This document shows positions 27,040-35,235 of a stretch of DNA of 64,000 nucleotides, one piece after another. Numbering within the stretch: the stretch's first letter is position 1; every line of letters begins with the position of its first letter. This DNA comes from Rhodanobacter sp. OK091 (lineage in GTDB: Bacteria > Pseudomonadota > Gammaproteobacteria > Xanthomonadales > Rhodanobacteraceae), in assembly GCF_900142825.1 (NCBI RefSeq), contig NZ_FRCH01000001.1, positions 1,550,001 to 1,614,000 on the forward strand, in the 5' to 3' direction. The notes beneath the pieces were generated by a model that saw nothing but the letters and a program-made list of their open reading frames with translations, was not told the origin of the DNA and did not search any database. A program made the position numbers and the translations under genes.

Positions 27040-27788
27040 ACCTGATCGACAACGACACATTGCAGGCTTACGTGGACGGCGAGCTGGACGCGACAACCAC
27101 CGCGCGAATCGACGCCGCGCTGGTGCACGACGATCTGCTTCGACGCCGCGTGCAGCAGGCGCGCGCCCTGCGCGCGCAGCTGAAGGCCGCGTTAGACCCG
27201 GTGCTCGACGAGCCGGTGCCGGCGCGCCTGTCCGCACTGTTGCAGTCGGCACGTCCTCCGCAACCGTCGATGCCGATAAAGCCATTGGCCCAGTCTGCAG
27301 GCCGACGGGGATTTGGCGCGGGCCGGCGCCACACGTCCCGGCGCTGGCTGCTGCCGATCGCAGCAGCGACCGCGTCACTCGCCGTGTTGGCCGTGACGCT
27401 GTGGTGGCATGCCGGAGGATTGGTAGGCGTGCACGACGACCGGCAATATGCTGCGGCTGCCTTGTCCGATGCGCTTGACCGAGCGCTGGCCAGTGAACCC
27501 GATCCGCACGCTCCAATCAGCATCGGCCTGAGTTTCCGCAGTGCCGACGGACGCATTTGCCGCACATTCATCAACCGCGCCAAGCCGATAGCCGGCCTGG
27601 CTTGCCATGATGATGCGGGGTGGTGGTTGCCCGTGCTCAGTGCAGGCAGAGAATCCGAAAACGGCGAACTGCGACAAGCCGCCAGTGCCATGCCCCCCGC
27701 CGTCCAGGCAGCGGTCGACGCGCGCATCCGCGGCGAAGCCTTCGATGCTCAGCAAGAGCGCGCGGCGCGCGATGCCGGCTGGCGCTAG
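27036..27788 (+). CDS. Anti-sigma factor, transmembrane
   Basis: This 250-residue protein starts with an anti-sigma-like helical domain (DNDTLQAYVDGELDATTTAR, then IDAALVHDDLLRRRV). The H-x3-C-x2-C zinc motif of ZAS anti-sigmas is absent. A single membrane helix lies at residues 104-123 (WLLPIAAATASLAVLAVTLW). A periplasmic domain of ~125 residues contains two Cys (GRICRTF, AGLACHDD) that could form a disulfide or sense redox state. It overlaps the sigma gene by four bases, and it should hold the sigma at the inner membrane until an envelope signal arrives. Confidence 0.85.
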   Translation: MNLIDNDTLQAYVDGELDATTTARIDAALVHDDLLRRRVQQARALRAQLKAALDPVLDEPVPARLSALLQSARPPQPSMPIKPLAQSAGRRGFGAGRRHTSRRWLLPIAAATASLAVLAVTLWWHAGGLVGVHDDRQYAAAALSDALDRALASEPDPHAPISIGLSFRSADGRICRTFINRAKPIAGLACHDDAGWWLPVLSAGRESENGELRQAASAMPPAVQAAVDARIRGEAFDAQQERAARDAGWR

Positions 27789-27864
27789 GTATGCTCTGAC
27801 CCTCAACGCAGAGGTTGAGAAAACAACCGGCGTTTGAAGCGGGCGCGGGGTTACCGGCGGCCCA

Positions 27865-27912
27865 TTGACTACAGGTGTAGTCAAGGCGTACCGTGACTAC
27901 ACCTGTAGTCAC
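27865..27912. promoter_or_regulatory. Pair of BlaI-type operators
   Basis: Two 20-bp dyads, TTGACTACAGGTGTAGTCAA at 27865-27884 and GTGACTACACCTGTAGTCAC at 27893-27912, share the TACA-N2-TGTA core of BlaI/MecI operators. Their centres are 28 bp apart. The asymmetric central pair is GG in one and CC in the other, so the sites face opposite ways. They lie 15-62 bp before the blaI-like ATG, fitting autorepression of the regulator/M56 operon. Confidence 0.8.
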
Positions 27913-27926
27913 GAAACATTCCGGCC

Positions 27927-28313
27927 ATGTCCAAACCTTCCATTGGCGATCAGGAGCTGGCGCTCCTTCATTATCTGGCCGAACACGGCGGTGCCTCCGT
28001 CGGCGAGGTGGCCAGCGGCTTCGGCGAACCACGTGGCCTGGCCCGCTCCACCGTGCTGACCATGATGGAACGCCTGCGCGGCAAGGGTTATCTGAAACGC
28101 CGGCAGCTGCGCGGCATGTTCCGCTACAGCACAGCGACCGGGCCGAAAGAGGCGATGCGCAGCGCCGTGGGCAGCTTCGTCGAAAAGACGCTGAGTGGTT
28201 CGGTCTCGCCGTTCGTGGCCTGGATGTCGGAGCATGCCGAAGTCAGCGAGACAGAGCTGGCCGAGCTCGAGGCGCTGGTCGCGCAGTTGCAGACCCGGCG
28301 CAAGGAGTCCTGA
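27927..28313 (+). CDS. BlaI/MecI/CopY-family transcriptional repressor
   Basis: This 128-residue protein has the winged helix of the family (SIGDQELALLHYLAEHGGASV, LARSTVLTMMERLRGKGYLK) and a C-terminal helical dimerisation region. In the classic system a membrane M56 sensor protease triggers cleavage of the repressor. Here the M56 gene starts 1 bp after this stop (TGATATG), so the two are coupled. Two TACA-N2-TGTA operators precede it. The inducing signal is unknown, and no beta-lactamase gene is adjacent. Confidence 0.92.
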   Translation: MSKPSIGDQELALLHYLAEHGGASVGEVASGFGEPRGLARSTVLTMMERLRGKGYLKRRQLRGMFRYSTATGPKEAMRSAVGSFVEKTLSGSVSPFVAWMSEHAEVSETELAELEALVAQLQTRRKES

Positions 28314-28314
28314 T

Positions 28315-30180
28315 ATGGCCTCGCTGACTGTCCTGCTCGATACCTTGCTCATCCGGCTGGCCTGGACATCGGCCCAGGCCGTGTTGCTGATCGGCGGCGT
28401 CTGGCTGATCGGACGCCTGCTGCCGCAACTGCCGTCCGCATTGCGCTGCACGCTGTGGTGGCTGGTGGGCCTGCAGCTGATTCTCGGGCTGTGCTGGAGC
28501 TCGCCGCTGCAACTGCGCGTGCTGACTCCGCCTGCGCAGGTCGCGACCGTGGCTTTGGACCATACCGTCTCGCCGGTGGCCATCACTGATGCCGCGCCCG
28601 TGATCCACTTGGCGTCCGTACCGGCCCAGCCGGTGCCTGCCGCGTGGCATGCGCACTGGCGGCTGATCCTGATTTCGCTATGGCTGGCCGCCGTGCTCAC
28701 GCAACTGCTTATCGCGAGCAGGCAGTGGCACAGCGCGCGCCGCGTGTTGCGGGACTCGCGCCCGCTGAAGGACAACGCGCTGCGGGCCGTATGCGCGGAA
28801 CAGATGCAGAACCTGGGACTGCGCCGCCAACCGGAGCTGCGTGTTTCCGCCGCGATCAGCTCACCGCAGATCACCGGTCTGTGGCACCCGATCGTGTTGC
28901 TGCCGGCCGAGCAACGACTCACCCTGAGCGAGTCGGCGATGGCGATGGCTCACGAGCTGGCGCATCTGCGCCGCGGCGATCTGTGGCTGGGCTGGGTCCC
29001 CGCCATCGCGCAGCGGCTGTTCTTCTTTCATCCACTGGTGGCCTGGGCGGTGCGTGAGTACGCACTGAGCCGCGAGGCCGCCTGCGATGCACAGGTGCTG
29101 CAGCAGACCGGCACGATGCCCCAGGCCTACGGCCATCTGCTGCTGCGTCTGGGCGTTGCCCATCCGATGCATTCCGGTCTGGCCGGAGCTTCGCCGTCGT
29201 TCCACAATCTCAAGAGGCGACTGACCATGTTGCAGCAGTCCGACAACCTGTCCCGGCAGCGCATACGCGCATGGCCATTGATCATCGTAATCGTGCTGGC
29301 CGGCGTGCTGCCTTATCGCGTCACGGCGAGCGCGCCACCGGCAAGCGCGCCGCAGACAGCGGCGACAACGCACGCAACACCTGACGATCCCACGCCGACG
29401 CCATCATCTCCTCTGCCATCGCCGCCGCCACCGCCTCCTGCCCCGTTGCCACCTCCGCCGCCGCTTGCTATCACTCCGCCACCGCCTCCCCCTCCGCCAC
29501 CGCCGCCGCCGAATCCCGGAAACCGCTTTTCGGCGCGGCATGTCGATATCGACACCCATTCGAATGCCCGCGAAGGCTTCGCCCTGATCGACAGTGATGC
29601 CGTCACCATCAGCGGTTCGGAGAGCGATCTCAAGACGGTGGAACAACTGCGCAAGGCCAACACGCCGATGCTGTGGTTCCGCCGTGGCGACAAGGCCTAT
29701 CTGATCCGCGATGCAAACTACATCCAGCGCGCCAAGGCGATCTATGCGCCGGTGTCCGCGCTGGGCAAGCAACAGGGCGAATTGGGTGGCGAACAGGGCC
29801 GGCTCGGTGGCTTGCAGGGCGGGCTCGGTGCCCGCCAGGGGGCGCTGGGATCGCAGCAAGGGCAGCTCGCCAGCCAGCGGGCAAAGCTGGCCAGTGAACA
29901 GGCTGAGCTCAGCGGACAAGCCCACGACGACAAGCGCCAGCTAGAGCTCGAAACCAGGCAGGCCACGCTGCAGACCCGGGAAGATGAACTAGGCCGGCAA
30001 CAGGACGATCTTGGCCAGCAGCAGGAAGCACTGGGCAAGCAGCAGGAGGCACTGGGCGCCAGGCAGGAAGCCCTCGGCAAACGCCAGGAGCAGGCCACCG
30101 AGCAGGCCAACCAGCAGATCGGCAAACTACTCGACGAGGCGCTGGCCCAGGGCGTCGCGCAAGCTGTCAATCCCCGCTGA
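28315..30180 (+). CDS. BlaR1-like M56 metallopeptidase with polyproline linker and Leu-heptad tail
   Basis: This 621-residue protein begins with membrane helices and a gluzincin domain with MAHELAHLRRGD (HExxH at about 213-217), followed by a further helix near residue 325. It lacks the penicillin-binding sensor domain of BlaR1. Instead there is a polyproline stretch (about 359-401), a small domain of ~75 residues (RFSARHVDIDTHSNAREGFA) and two runs of seven-residue units. These are of the form LG-x-x-Q-x-x, about eight units from residue 482 and seven more after a short break, as in LGRQQDDLGQQQEALGKQQE. The repeats look like a periplasmic coiled coil. An intrinsic terminator follows. Confidence 0.85.
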   Translation: MASLTVLLDTLLIRLAWTSAQAVLLIGGVWLIGRLLPQLPSALRCTLWWLVGLQLILGLCWSSPLQLRVLTPPAQVATVALDHTVSPVAITDAAPVIHLASVPAQPVPAAWHAHWRLILISLWLAAVLTQLLIASRQWHSARRVLRDSRPLKDNALRAVCAEQMQNLGLRRQPELRVSAAISSPQITGLWHPIVLLPAEQRLTLSESAMAMAHELAHLRRGDLWLGWVPAIAQRLFFFHPLVAWAVREYALSREAACDAQVLQQTGTMPQAYGHLLLRLGVAHPMHSGLAGASPSFHNLKRRLTMLQQSDNLSRQRIRAWPLIIVIVLAGVLPYRVTASAPPASAPQTAATTHATPDDPTPTPSSPLPSPPPPPPAPLPPPPPLAITPPPPPPPPPPPPNPGNRFSARHVDIDTHSNAREGFALIDSDAVTISGSESDLKTVEQLRKANTPMLWFRRGDKAYLIRDANYIQRAKAIYAPVSALGKQQGELGGEQGRLGGLQGGLGARQGALGSQQGQLASQRAKLASEQAELSGQAHDDKRQLELETRQATLQTREDELGRQQDDLGQQQEALGKQQEALGARQEALGKRQEQATEQANQQIGKLLDEALAQGVAQAVNPR

Positions 30181-30191
30181 CCGACGGGATG

Positions 30192-30228
30192 GCCCGGTCG
30201 GCCGGTGACGCCTGACCGGGCAGTTTTT
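30192..30228 (+). terminator. Rho-independent terminator after the M56 gene
   Basis: GCCCGGTC (30192-30199) pairs with GACCGGGC (30214-30221), followed by AGTTTTT, just after the M56 stop. A second palindrome, CCGCTCTTCC-GT-GGAAGAGCGG at 30300-30321, lies 8 bp beyond the end of the convergent peptidase gene. Confidence 0.8.
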
Positions 30229-30328
30229 ATCGCGTACCGCGGGTGGCCGCAGGATCGGACAAACCCGATGCCCGCATCACACTCCGGGCTTGCAACACTC
30301 CGCTCTTCCGTGGAAGAGCGGATGTATC

Positions 30329-32674
30329 TCAGTCCTTCGGCACCTTCATCGCGTATTCCTGCGGCGGCGTATCGCCGGCAAGATTGCGCACGAAGTAGTC
30401 CCAGCGTCGGCGAGTCACATACGGTGACGCCTTGCCGTAACCGTGGTGGGCATTGGGAATCAGCAGGAGGTCGAAATCCTTGTTGGCCTTGATCAACGCA
30501 TCGACCACCAGCAAGGTGCTCGAGGTCGGCACGTTGTCGTCCATGGTGCCGTGGGTCAGCATCAAGTGGCCTTTGAGGTTCTTCGCCATGCGCTGGTTGG
30601 CCTGGTCGTCATAGTTGCTGCTGCCGTCCTTGTTGGTCACCAGCAGGCCCTGCCACTTCTCGGCCCAGTCGTCCTCGTAGTTGCGGTTGTCGTGGTTGCC
30701 GCTCTCGGCCCAGCCGACCTTGAAGAAATCGGGATAGCGGAACATCGCATCGGCGGTGGTATTGCCGCCGCCGGAGTGGCCCCACATGCCGACGCGGTCG
30801 AGATCGATCCACGAGTAGCGCTTGCCCAGCTCCTTCAGCCCGGCGATCTGATCAGGCAGCGTGTTGTCGCCGATGTTGCCGAAGTAGGCATCGTGAAACG
30901 CCTTCGAACGCCACGGCGTGCCCATGCCGTCGATCGCCACGACGATGAAACCGAGTTCCGCCAGCCCCTGGTGATCGACACGTGACGGCATGAAACTGCG
31001 ACTGCCGACCGAACCGGTCTGCGGACCGGGGTAGACGTAGTCGACGATCGGATACTTCTTCGACGCATCGAAGTTCGTCGGCTTGAACATCAGGCCGTAC
31101 AGCTCGGTCTTGCCATCGCGCGCCTTCACCGTGAACGGCGTCGGCGCGATCCAGCCGCTGGCGACGAGCCGGCTGATGTCGGCCTTGGCCACCTGCGCCA
31201 CGGTTTGCCCATCCTGCGCATGGCGCAACACGGTCACCGGCGGCTCCGTCGGGGTGGAATACGCATCGACGAATAGACGTCCGTCCGGCGACAGCGCCAC
31301 CGTGTGATCGGCCGGTTCCGGAGTCAGCAGAGTCGGCTTGCCGCCATCGAGGCCGACCTTGTAGAACTGCTGGTAGTAGGGGTTCACGCCCGGCTCGCGA
31401 CCCACGCCGCGGAACCACAGCGTGCGTGTCTTCGGATCCACCTTCAGCACCTGGGTGACGTTGCCTTCGCCGGTGGTGATGGCGCGCTTGAGCTTGCCGC
31501 TGTCCAGGTCGTACAGGTACAGCTGGCCCCAGTTGGTACGCTCGGAGAACCAGATCGCCTCGTGGCTTTCGGGCAGGTAGAACCAGTTGACCTGGTCGTT
31601 GCCGCTTTCGTAGTAGGTCTTGACGCTCTCCTCGAATACGGTGCGTACCGCGCCGCTCGCCGCATCGGCGATGCGGAACCATTCGTGCTTGTGGTCGCGC
31701 GAGGTGGAAACGAAGGCCAGCGTCTTGCCGTCCGGCGCCCACTTCACATCGTCCCAGCCGCCGTCCGGGCCGCAGCTGACGTCATCGCACAAGGTGGAGC
31801 GATGCTGGTCCGCCGGCATCTTCAGCCGCACCACTTGATGATTCGGCACGTCGATGATGACGCGCTCGATCATGGTCACATCCTTGTCGCCGACCAGCGG
31901 ATACTTCCACGCCTCCAGCTTCGGGTGACCGACGTTGGTACTGATCATGTACATGTCGCCGGTCTTGCGCTGATCCTGCTGGAACGTGGCGATCTGCTTA
32001 GAATCCGGCGACCACTCCAGGATCGCGCTGTCGGTGTGCTTCCAGCCCGCGTTGTCGGTGGCGTAGCCGAAGTTCTCCACGCCATCGGTGGTGAGCTGCG
32101 TCTCCTTGCCGGTAGCGACATCGCGCAGCCACAGGTTCCAGTTGCGGATGAACGCTTCGCTTTTCTTGTCCGGTGACAGCACGCCGGGTTCGTGGCCATG
32201 GTCCGCCTTGCCGTCCGTCTTCGCGCCGCTGCCAGCCACGCAGGTGACGGCGGCTTGCAGGTTGCACAGGTAATGAGCTTCCCTGATGGCAACGTTGATG
32301 CGGCCATCCGGCATCACGCTGTAGTCGGTGATCGGCAGTTTCTTCGCGTCGACCGGCTTGCCGGTCACCTTGCCCAGCGCGGCGGCGAGCTTGACCTGAT
32401 CGAACAGCGGCGTGACCTTGCCGCTGGCCGCGTCCATCTGCACGAAATGGTCGCCGTTGCTGTCGTGGTCGCGATACCAGAAATGGCCGTCGTCCAGCCA
32501 GCTCACCTTCTGCACCGCGTGATCGACCAGCGGCGCGGTGTTGTACATGGCGAAGCGCTCCGCGCGCGCGTAGTCCTCCGTCCCCAGAGTGCGCCCTTGC
32601 GCGGCCGCGGCCGTCGACAGCAAGCCCAACATCATGGCGCCGAACAGACGCGATTTGCCGATCACCACATACAT
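30329..32674 (-). CDS. S9-family prolyl oligopeptidase (dipeptidyl-peptidase IV-like)
   Basis: This 781-residue exported enzyme has a signal peptide (MYVVIGKSRLFGAMMLGLLS, cleavage near AAA-Q). An N-terminal beta-propeller (DPPIV-N, to about residue 500) follows, then a C-terminal alpha/beta-hydrolase with nucleophile Ser in GMWGHSGGG, Asp in TMDDNVP and His in AHHGYGK. DPP4-like enzymes cleave X-Pro dipeptides in the periplasm and are typical of Xanthomonads. I chose ATG 32674, with GGAGG 7 nt upstream; an earlier ATG adds 18 residues that disrupt the signal peptide. ATGCTA at 32741-32746 (TAGCAT on this strand) may be its -10. Confidence 0.92.
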   Translation of the reverse strand: MYVVIGKSRLFGAMMLGLLSTAAAAQGRTLGTEDYARAERFAMYNTAPLVDHAVQKVSWLDDGHFWYRDHDSNGDHFVQMDAASGKVTPLFDQVKLAAALGKVTGKPVDAKKLPITDYSVMPDGRINVAIREAHYLCNLQAAVTCVAGSGAKTDGKADHGHEPGVLSPDKKSEAFIRNWNLWLRDVATGKETQLTTDGVENFGYATDNAGWKHTDSAILEWSPDSKQIATFQQDQRKTGDMYMISTNVGHPKLEAWKYPLVGDKDVTMIERVIIDVPNHQVVRLKMPADQHRSTLCDDVSCGPDGGWDDVKWAPDGKTLAFVSTSRDHKHEWFRIADAASGAVRTVFEESVKTYYESGNDQVNWFYLPESHEAIWFSERTNWGQLYLYDLDSGKLKRAITTGEGNVTQVLKVDPKTRTLWFRGVGREPGVNPYYQQFYKVGLDGGKPTLLTPEPADHTVALSPDGRLFVDAYSTPTEPPVTVLRHAQDGQTVAQVAKADISRLVASGWIAPTPFTVKARDGKTELYGLMFKPTNFDASKKYPIVDYVYPGPQTGSVGSRSFMPSRVDHQGLAELGFIVVAIDGMGTPWRSKAFHDAYFGNIGDNTLPDQIAGLKELGKRYSWIDLDRVGMWGHSGGGNTTADAMFRYPDFFKVGWAESGNHDNRNYEDDWAEKWQGLLVTNKDGSSNYDDQANQRMAKNLKGHLMLTHGTMDDNVPTSSTLLVVDALIKANKDFDLLLIPNAHHGYGKASPYVTRRRWDYFVRNLAGDTPPQEYAMKVPKD

Positions 32675-32886
32675 ATCCTGACCTCCAAAAAAACCGGGGG
32701 ACGCAACCGCTGGCGGCCACGCTGACACATAAACTGCCCGATGCTAGCGCGATATCGCGCCGCTCTCCCTGTGCCAAAGGTCCATGTCGCCATGCAGCCT
32801 GCCGGTTTGCGGCAAACTACGCGCCTGTGCCGGATATCGCCCCGAAGGCGTACCGCCCGCCGCCCTCCCCCTTGCCAAGTGATCCC

Positions 32887-33279
32887 ATGACGACCGCACC
32901 GATCGAAGCACGCCTGCTGGAAATGGTTTTCCCCGACCACACCAATCACCTAGGCACGCTGTTCGGCGGCCAGGCGCTGGCGTGGATGGACAAGGCCGCC
33001 TTCATCGTCGCTTCGCGCTATGCGCGGCGCACCGTGGTCACCGCGCGTTCGGAGGAAGTGAACTTCCGCGTGCCGGTGCGCACCGGCCAGCTGGTGGAAC
33101 TGGTGGCCAGCGTGGTCAAGGTCGGCCGCAGCTCGATGCACGTCGAAGTGGAGATGACTGCCGAGGATCCGCTCACCGGCGACCGTCGCGTCTGTACCAC
33201 CGGCCGCTTCGTGATGATCGCGCTGGACTCCAACGGCTCGCCCACGCCGATCCCGGCGCTACCGCCTGCAAGCGGCTGA
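32887..33279 (+). CDS. YciA-like acyl-CoA thioesterase
   Basis: This 130-residue hotdog-fold protein has the family core NHLGTLFGGQALAWMDKAAFI and the second half VNFRVPVRTGQLVELVASVV, GRSSMHVEVEM. The family hydrolyses acyl-CoAs in the cytoplasm. I chose the ATG at 32887; an upstream in-frame GTG would add 20 Pro-rich residues with no family resemblance. It lies 79 bp before the GST gene on the same strand. Confidence 0.9.
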   Translation: MTTAPIEARLLEMVFPDHTNHLGTLFGGQALAWMDKAAFIVASRYARRTVVTARSEEVNFRVPVRTGQLVELVASVVKVGRSSMHVEVEMTAEDPLTGDRRVCTTGRFVMIALDSNGSPTPIPALPPASG

Positions 33280-33358
33280 GCAAACCGCGCCTGCCGCTGC
33301 TTGACGCGCATGCGGCAGCCATCGCACGCTGCGGCTCCTGTCCCGTGGAGTCGCCGTC

Positions 33359-34111
33359 ATGCCGCAGCGTCTCAGAGTCATCGGCAATTACATTTCGCCG
33401 TATGTGCGCAAAGTGCTGGTCTGTCTGGAGCTGAAAGGGCTCGACTACGAGGTCGATCCGATCGCGCCATTTGTCGGCAACGATGAATTCTCCAGGCTCA
33501 GTCCGCTTCGTCGCATTCCGGTGCTGATCGATGACCGCTTCGTGCTGAACGATTCCTCGGTGATCTGCCAGTACCTGGACGACCGCCACCCCACTCCGGC
33601 GTTGTATCCGGCCGATATCGCCGACCGCGCGCAGGCACGCTGGCTGGAGGAATACGCCGACACGCGGCTGGCCAGCGGGCTGATCTGGAAGCTGTTCTAT
33701 CAGCTGGCGATCAGGCGCCACGTCTTCGGCGAGGCCACCGACGAAGCGGTGGTGCAGCAGGCGCGCGACGCGGAGATACCCGCCGCGCTCGACTATCTGG
33801 AAAAACAGCTGCCGGACGACGGCTTCCTGTTCGGCCCGCTGTCGATCGCCGACATCAGCATCGCCAGCTTCTTCCGCACCGCCTCGTTCGTGCGCTACGC
33901 GATCGACGCCACACGCTGGCCGCGCAGTGCCGCTCTCGTCGCGCAGGTGCAGGCGCTGCCGGTGTTCCAGAAACTCGCCCGCTACGAGGACTGCATGCTG
34001 CGCCTGCCGCTGGCCGAGCAGCGCGGCGCACTGATCAGCGCCGGCGCCCCGCTGACCAGCGACACACTGGGAACCAGCGCGCCGCGGCACTTCATACCGC
34101 GCGAGTCGTAG
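33359..34111 (+). CDS. Glutathione S-transferase family protein
   Basis: This 250-residue protein has an N-terminal thioredoxin-like GST domain (IGNYISPYVRKVLVCLELKG, PVLIDDRFVLNDSSVICQYL) and an all-helical C-domain with PLSIADISIASFF. The DSSVICQYL motif binds the gamma-glutamyl part of glutathione. No Cys or Ser stands at the classic active-site position except the SPY motif, so the chemistry (transferase or reductase) is open. It converges with a LysR gene across a perfect 27-bp palindrome that probably terminates both. Confidence 0.88.
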   Translation: MPQRLRVIGNYISPYVRKVLVCLELKGLDYEVDPIAPFVGNDEFSRLSPLRRIPVLIDDRFVLNDSSVICQYLDDRHPTPALYPADIADRAQARWLEEYADTRLASGLIWKLFYQLAIRRHVFGEATDEAVVQQARDAEIPAALDYLEKQLPDDGFLFGPLSIADISIASFFRTASFVRYAIDATRWPRSAALVAQVQALPVFQKLARYEDCMLRLPLAEQRGALISAGAPLTSDTLGTSAPRHFIPRES

Positions 34112-34128
34112 ACGTTCCCTCCCACCTG

Positions 34129-34203
34129 TGTAGGAGCGCGCTTGCGCGCGATGCTTTTTTACGTAACGTGGCGAAGAGCATCGCGCGCAAGCGCGCTCCT
34201 ACA
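34129..34203. repeat. REP-like 27-bp perfect inverted repeat
   Basis: The 27 nt at 34129-34155 (TGTAGGAGCGCGCTTGCGCG...) recur as an exact inverse complement at 34177-34203, with a 21-nt loop. The core TGTAGGAGCGCGCTTGCGCG is of the GTAGGAGCG REP type scattered through Xanthomonad and Pseudomonas genomes. It sits between convergent genes and contains TTTTTT in the loop, so it likely serves as a bidirectional terminator. Only this copy is in the window. Confidence 0.85.
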
Positions 34204-34232
34204 TAACAACAGCTCGGCCCGACGCGGCAGCC

Positions 34233-35132
34233 TCACCGCTGATCCGCAGTGAGCTCCACCAGCCAGTCGACGAACACGCGCAGCCGCGCCGGCATCTGTC
34301 GCTGCGGCGGGTACAGCACCGTCATCGGCAGCGCCGGCGGCGGCGTGGTCGGCAGCAGTTCGACCATCGTGCCGCGAGCCAGCTCCCGCTCGATCCGGTA
34401 ACGCGAGAACTGCGCGATGCCGAGGCCGGCGATGCAGCAGCCTAGATAGGCGTCGGCACCATTCACCGTGATCCGCCCGGGCAGGCTCACCTGGCGCCGC
34501 CGGCGCCCCACCATGAACTCCAGCGGTTCGGCGCGGCGGGTGGTCGGCGAGGCCCAGTTCACCGCGAGATGTCCATCATGCAGCGCAGCCAGCGAGTCGG
34601 GCCGGCCATGCCGGCGCAGGTAGTCGGCGCTGGCCACGGTGATCTGCTGCAAGGTCGCCACGCGCCGCCCGACCATGCCGATATCGCCAGGCTCGCCGAC
34701 CCGCACCGCGCAGTCGACGCCTTCGCGCACCAGATCGACGAAACGATCGCCGGTGCCGATGTCCAGCTCGATCTGCGGAAAGCGCGCGCAGAACGCCGGC
34801 AGCGCCGGGATCACCAGCAGCCGTGCCAGCGCGGCCGACAAGTCGACGCGCAAGCGCCCTTTCGGCTGTACCGCGGCTTCGCGAAAATCCGTTTCCACCT
34901 CGTCCATGTCGGCCAGCAGGCGCACGCAGTGGCCGTAATACACCTCGCCGTCGCGCGTGGTGCTGACCCGCCGGGTGGTCCGCTGCAGCAGCTGCGCGCC
35001 GAGCCGCGTTTCCAGCCGCTTGATCGCGTGGGTAACGGTGGCGCGCGGCAGGTTCAGATCGTCCGCGGCGGCGGTGAAGCTGCCCAGCTCGACGATCCGC
35101 GTATACAGCCGCATGGCTTCGAGACGATCCAT
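34233..35132 (-). CDS. LysR-family transcriptional regulator
   Basis: This 299-residue regulator has an N-terminal winged helix (MDRLEAMRLYTRIVELGSFT, AAADDLNLPRATVTHAIKRL) and a full effector-binding domain ending in FVDWLVELTADQR. The MDRLEAM opening is typical of LysR proteins that sit beside oxidoreductase genes. I chose the ATG at 35132; upstream residues would run through the shared promoter. It is divergent from the aldo-keto reductase gene, and the dyad ATAGTGATGCTCATTAT lies between them, 20-36 bp above this start. Confidence 0.9.
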   Translation of the reverse strand: MDRLEAMRLYTRIVELGSFTAAADDLNLPRATVTHAIKRLETRLGAQLLQRTTRRVSTTRDGEVYYGHCVRLLADMDEVETDFREAAVQPKGRLRVDLSAALARLLVIPALPAFCARFPQIELDIGTGDRFVDLVREGVDCAVRVGEPGDIGMVGRRVATLQQITVASADYLRRHGRPDSLAALHDGHLAVNWASPTTRRAEPLEFMVGRRRRQVSLPGRITVNGADAYLGCCIAGLGIAQFSRYRIERELARGTMVELLPTTPPPALPMTVLYPPQRQMPARLRVFVDWLVELTADQR

Positions 35133-35151
35133 GATTGTTTCCACTGATTGA

Positions 35152-35168
35152 ATAGTGATGCTCATTAT
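35152..35168. promoter_or_regulatory. LysR-type operator between LysR and aldo-keto reductase genes
   Basis: ATAGTGA-TGC-TCATTAT is a near-perfect dyad (one mismatch) in the AT-rich centre of the 103-bp divergent gap, the usual place for a LysR site that serves both genes. Confidence 0.5.
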
Positions 35169-35235
35169 TGAGTATTTATCCGAATACCGGCATGGCGCAC
35201 CATGCTTTCCGTCCCTCACCACCGGAACCACGACC

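Noticed and set aside
29389-29520. CCN/CCG-rich tract that looks like a simple-sequence repeat or CRISPR-like array
   Set aside because: It is the coding sequence of the polyproline linker in the M56 protein; the repeats are codon-level and have no spacers.
29758-30140. 21-bp periodic DNA that could be read as a satellite
   Set aside because: The period equals seven codons and keeps the protein heptad, so it is a coding repeat.
28315-30180. Beta-lactam resistance locus
   Set aside because: The BlaI/M56 pair is present, but there is no beta-lactamase gene and no penicillin-binding sensor domain.
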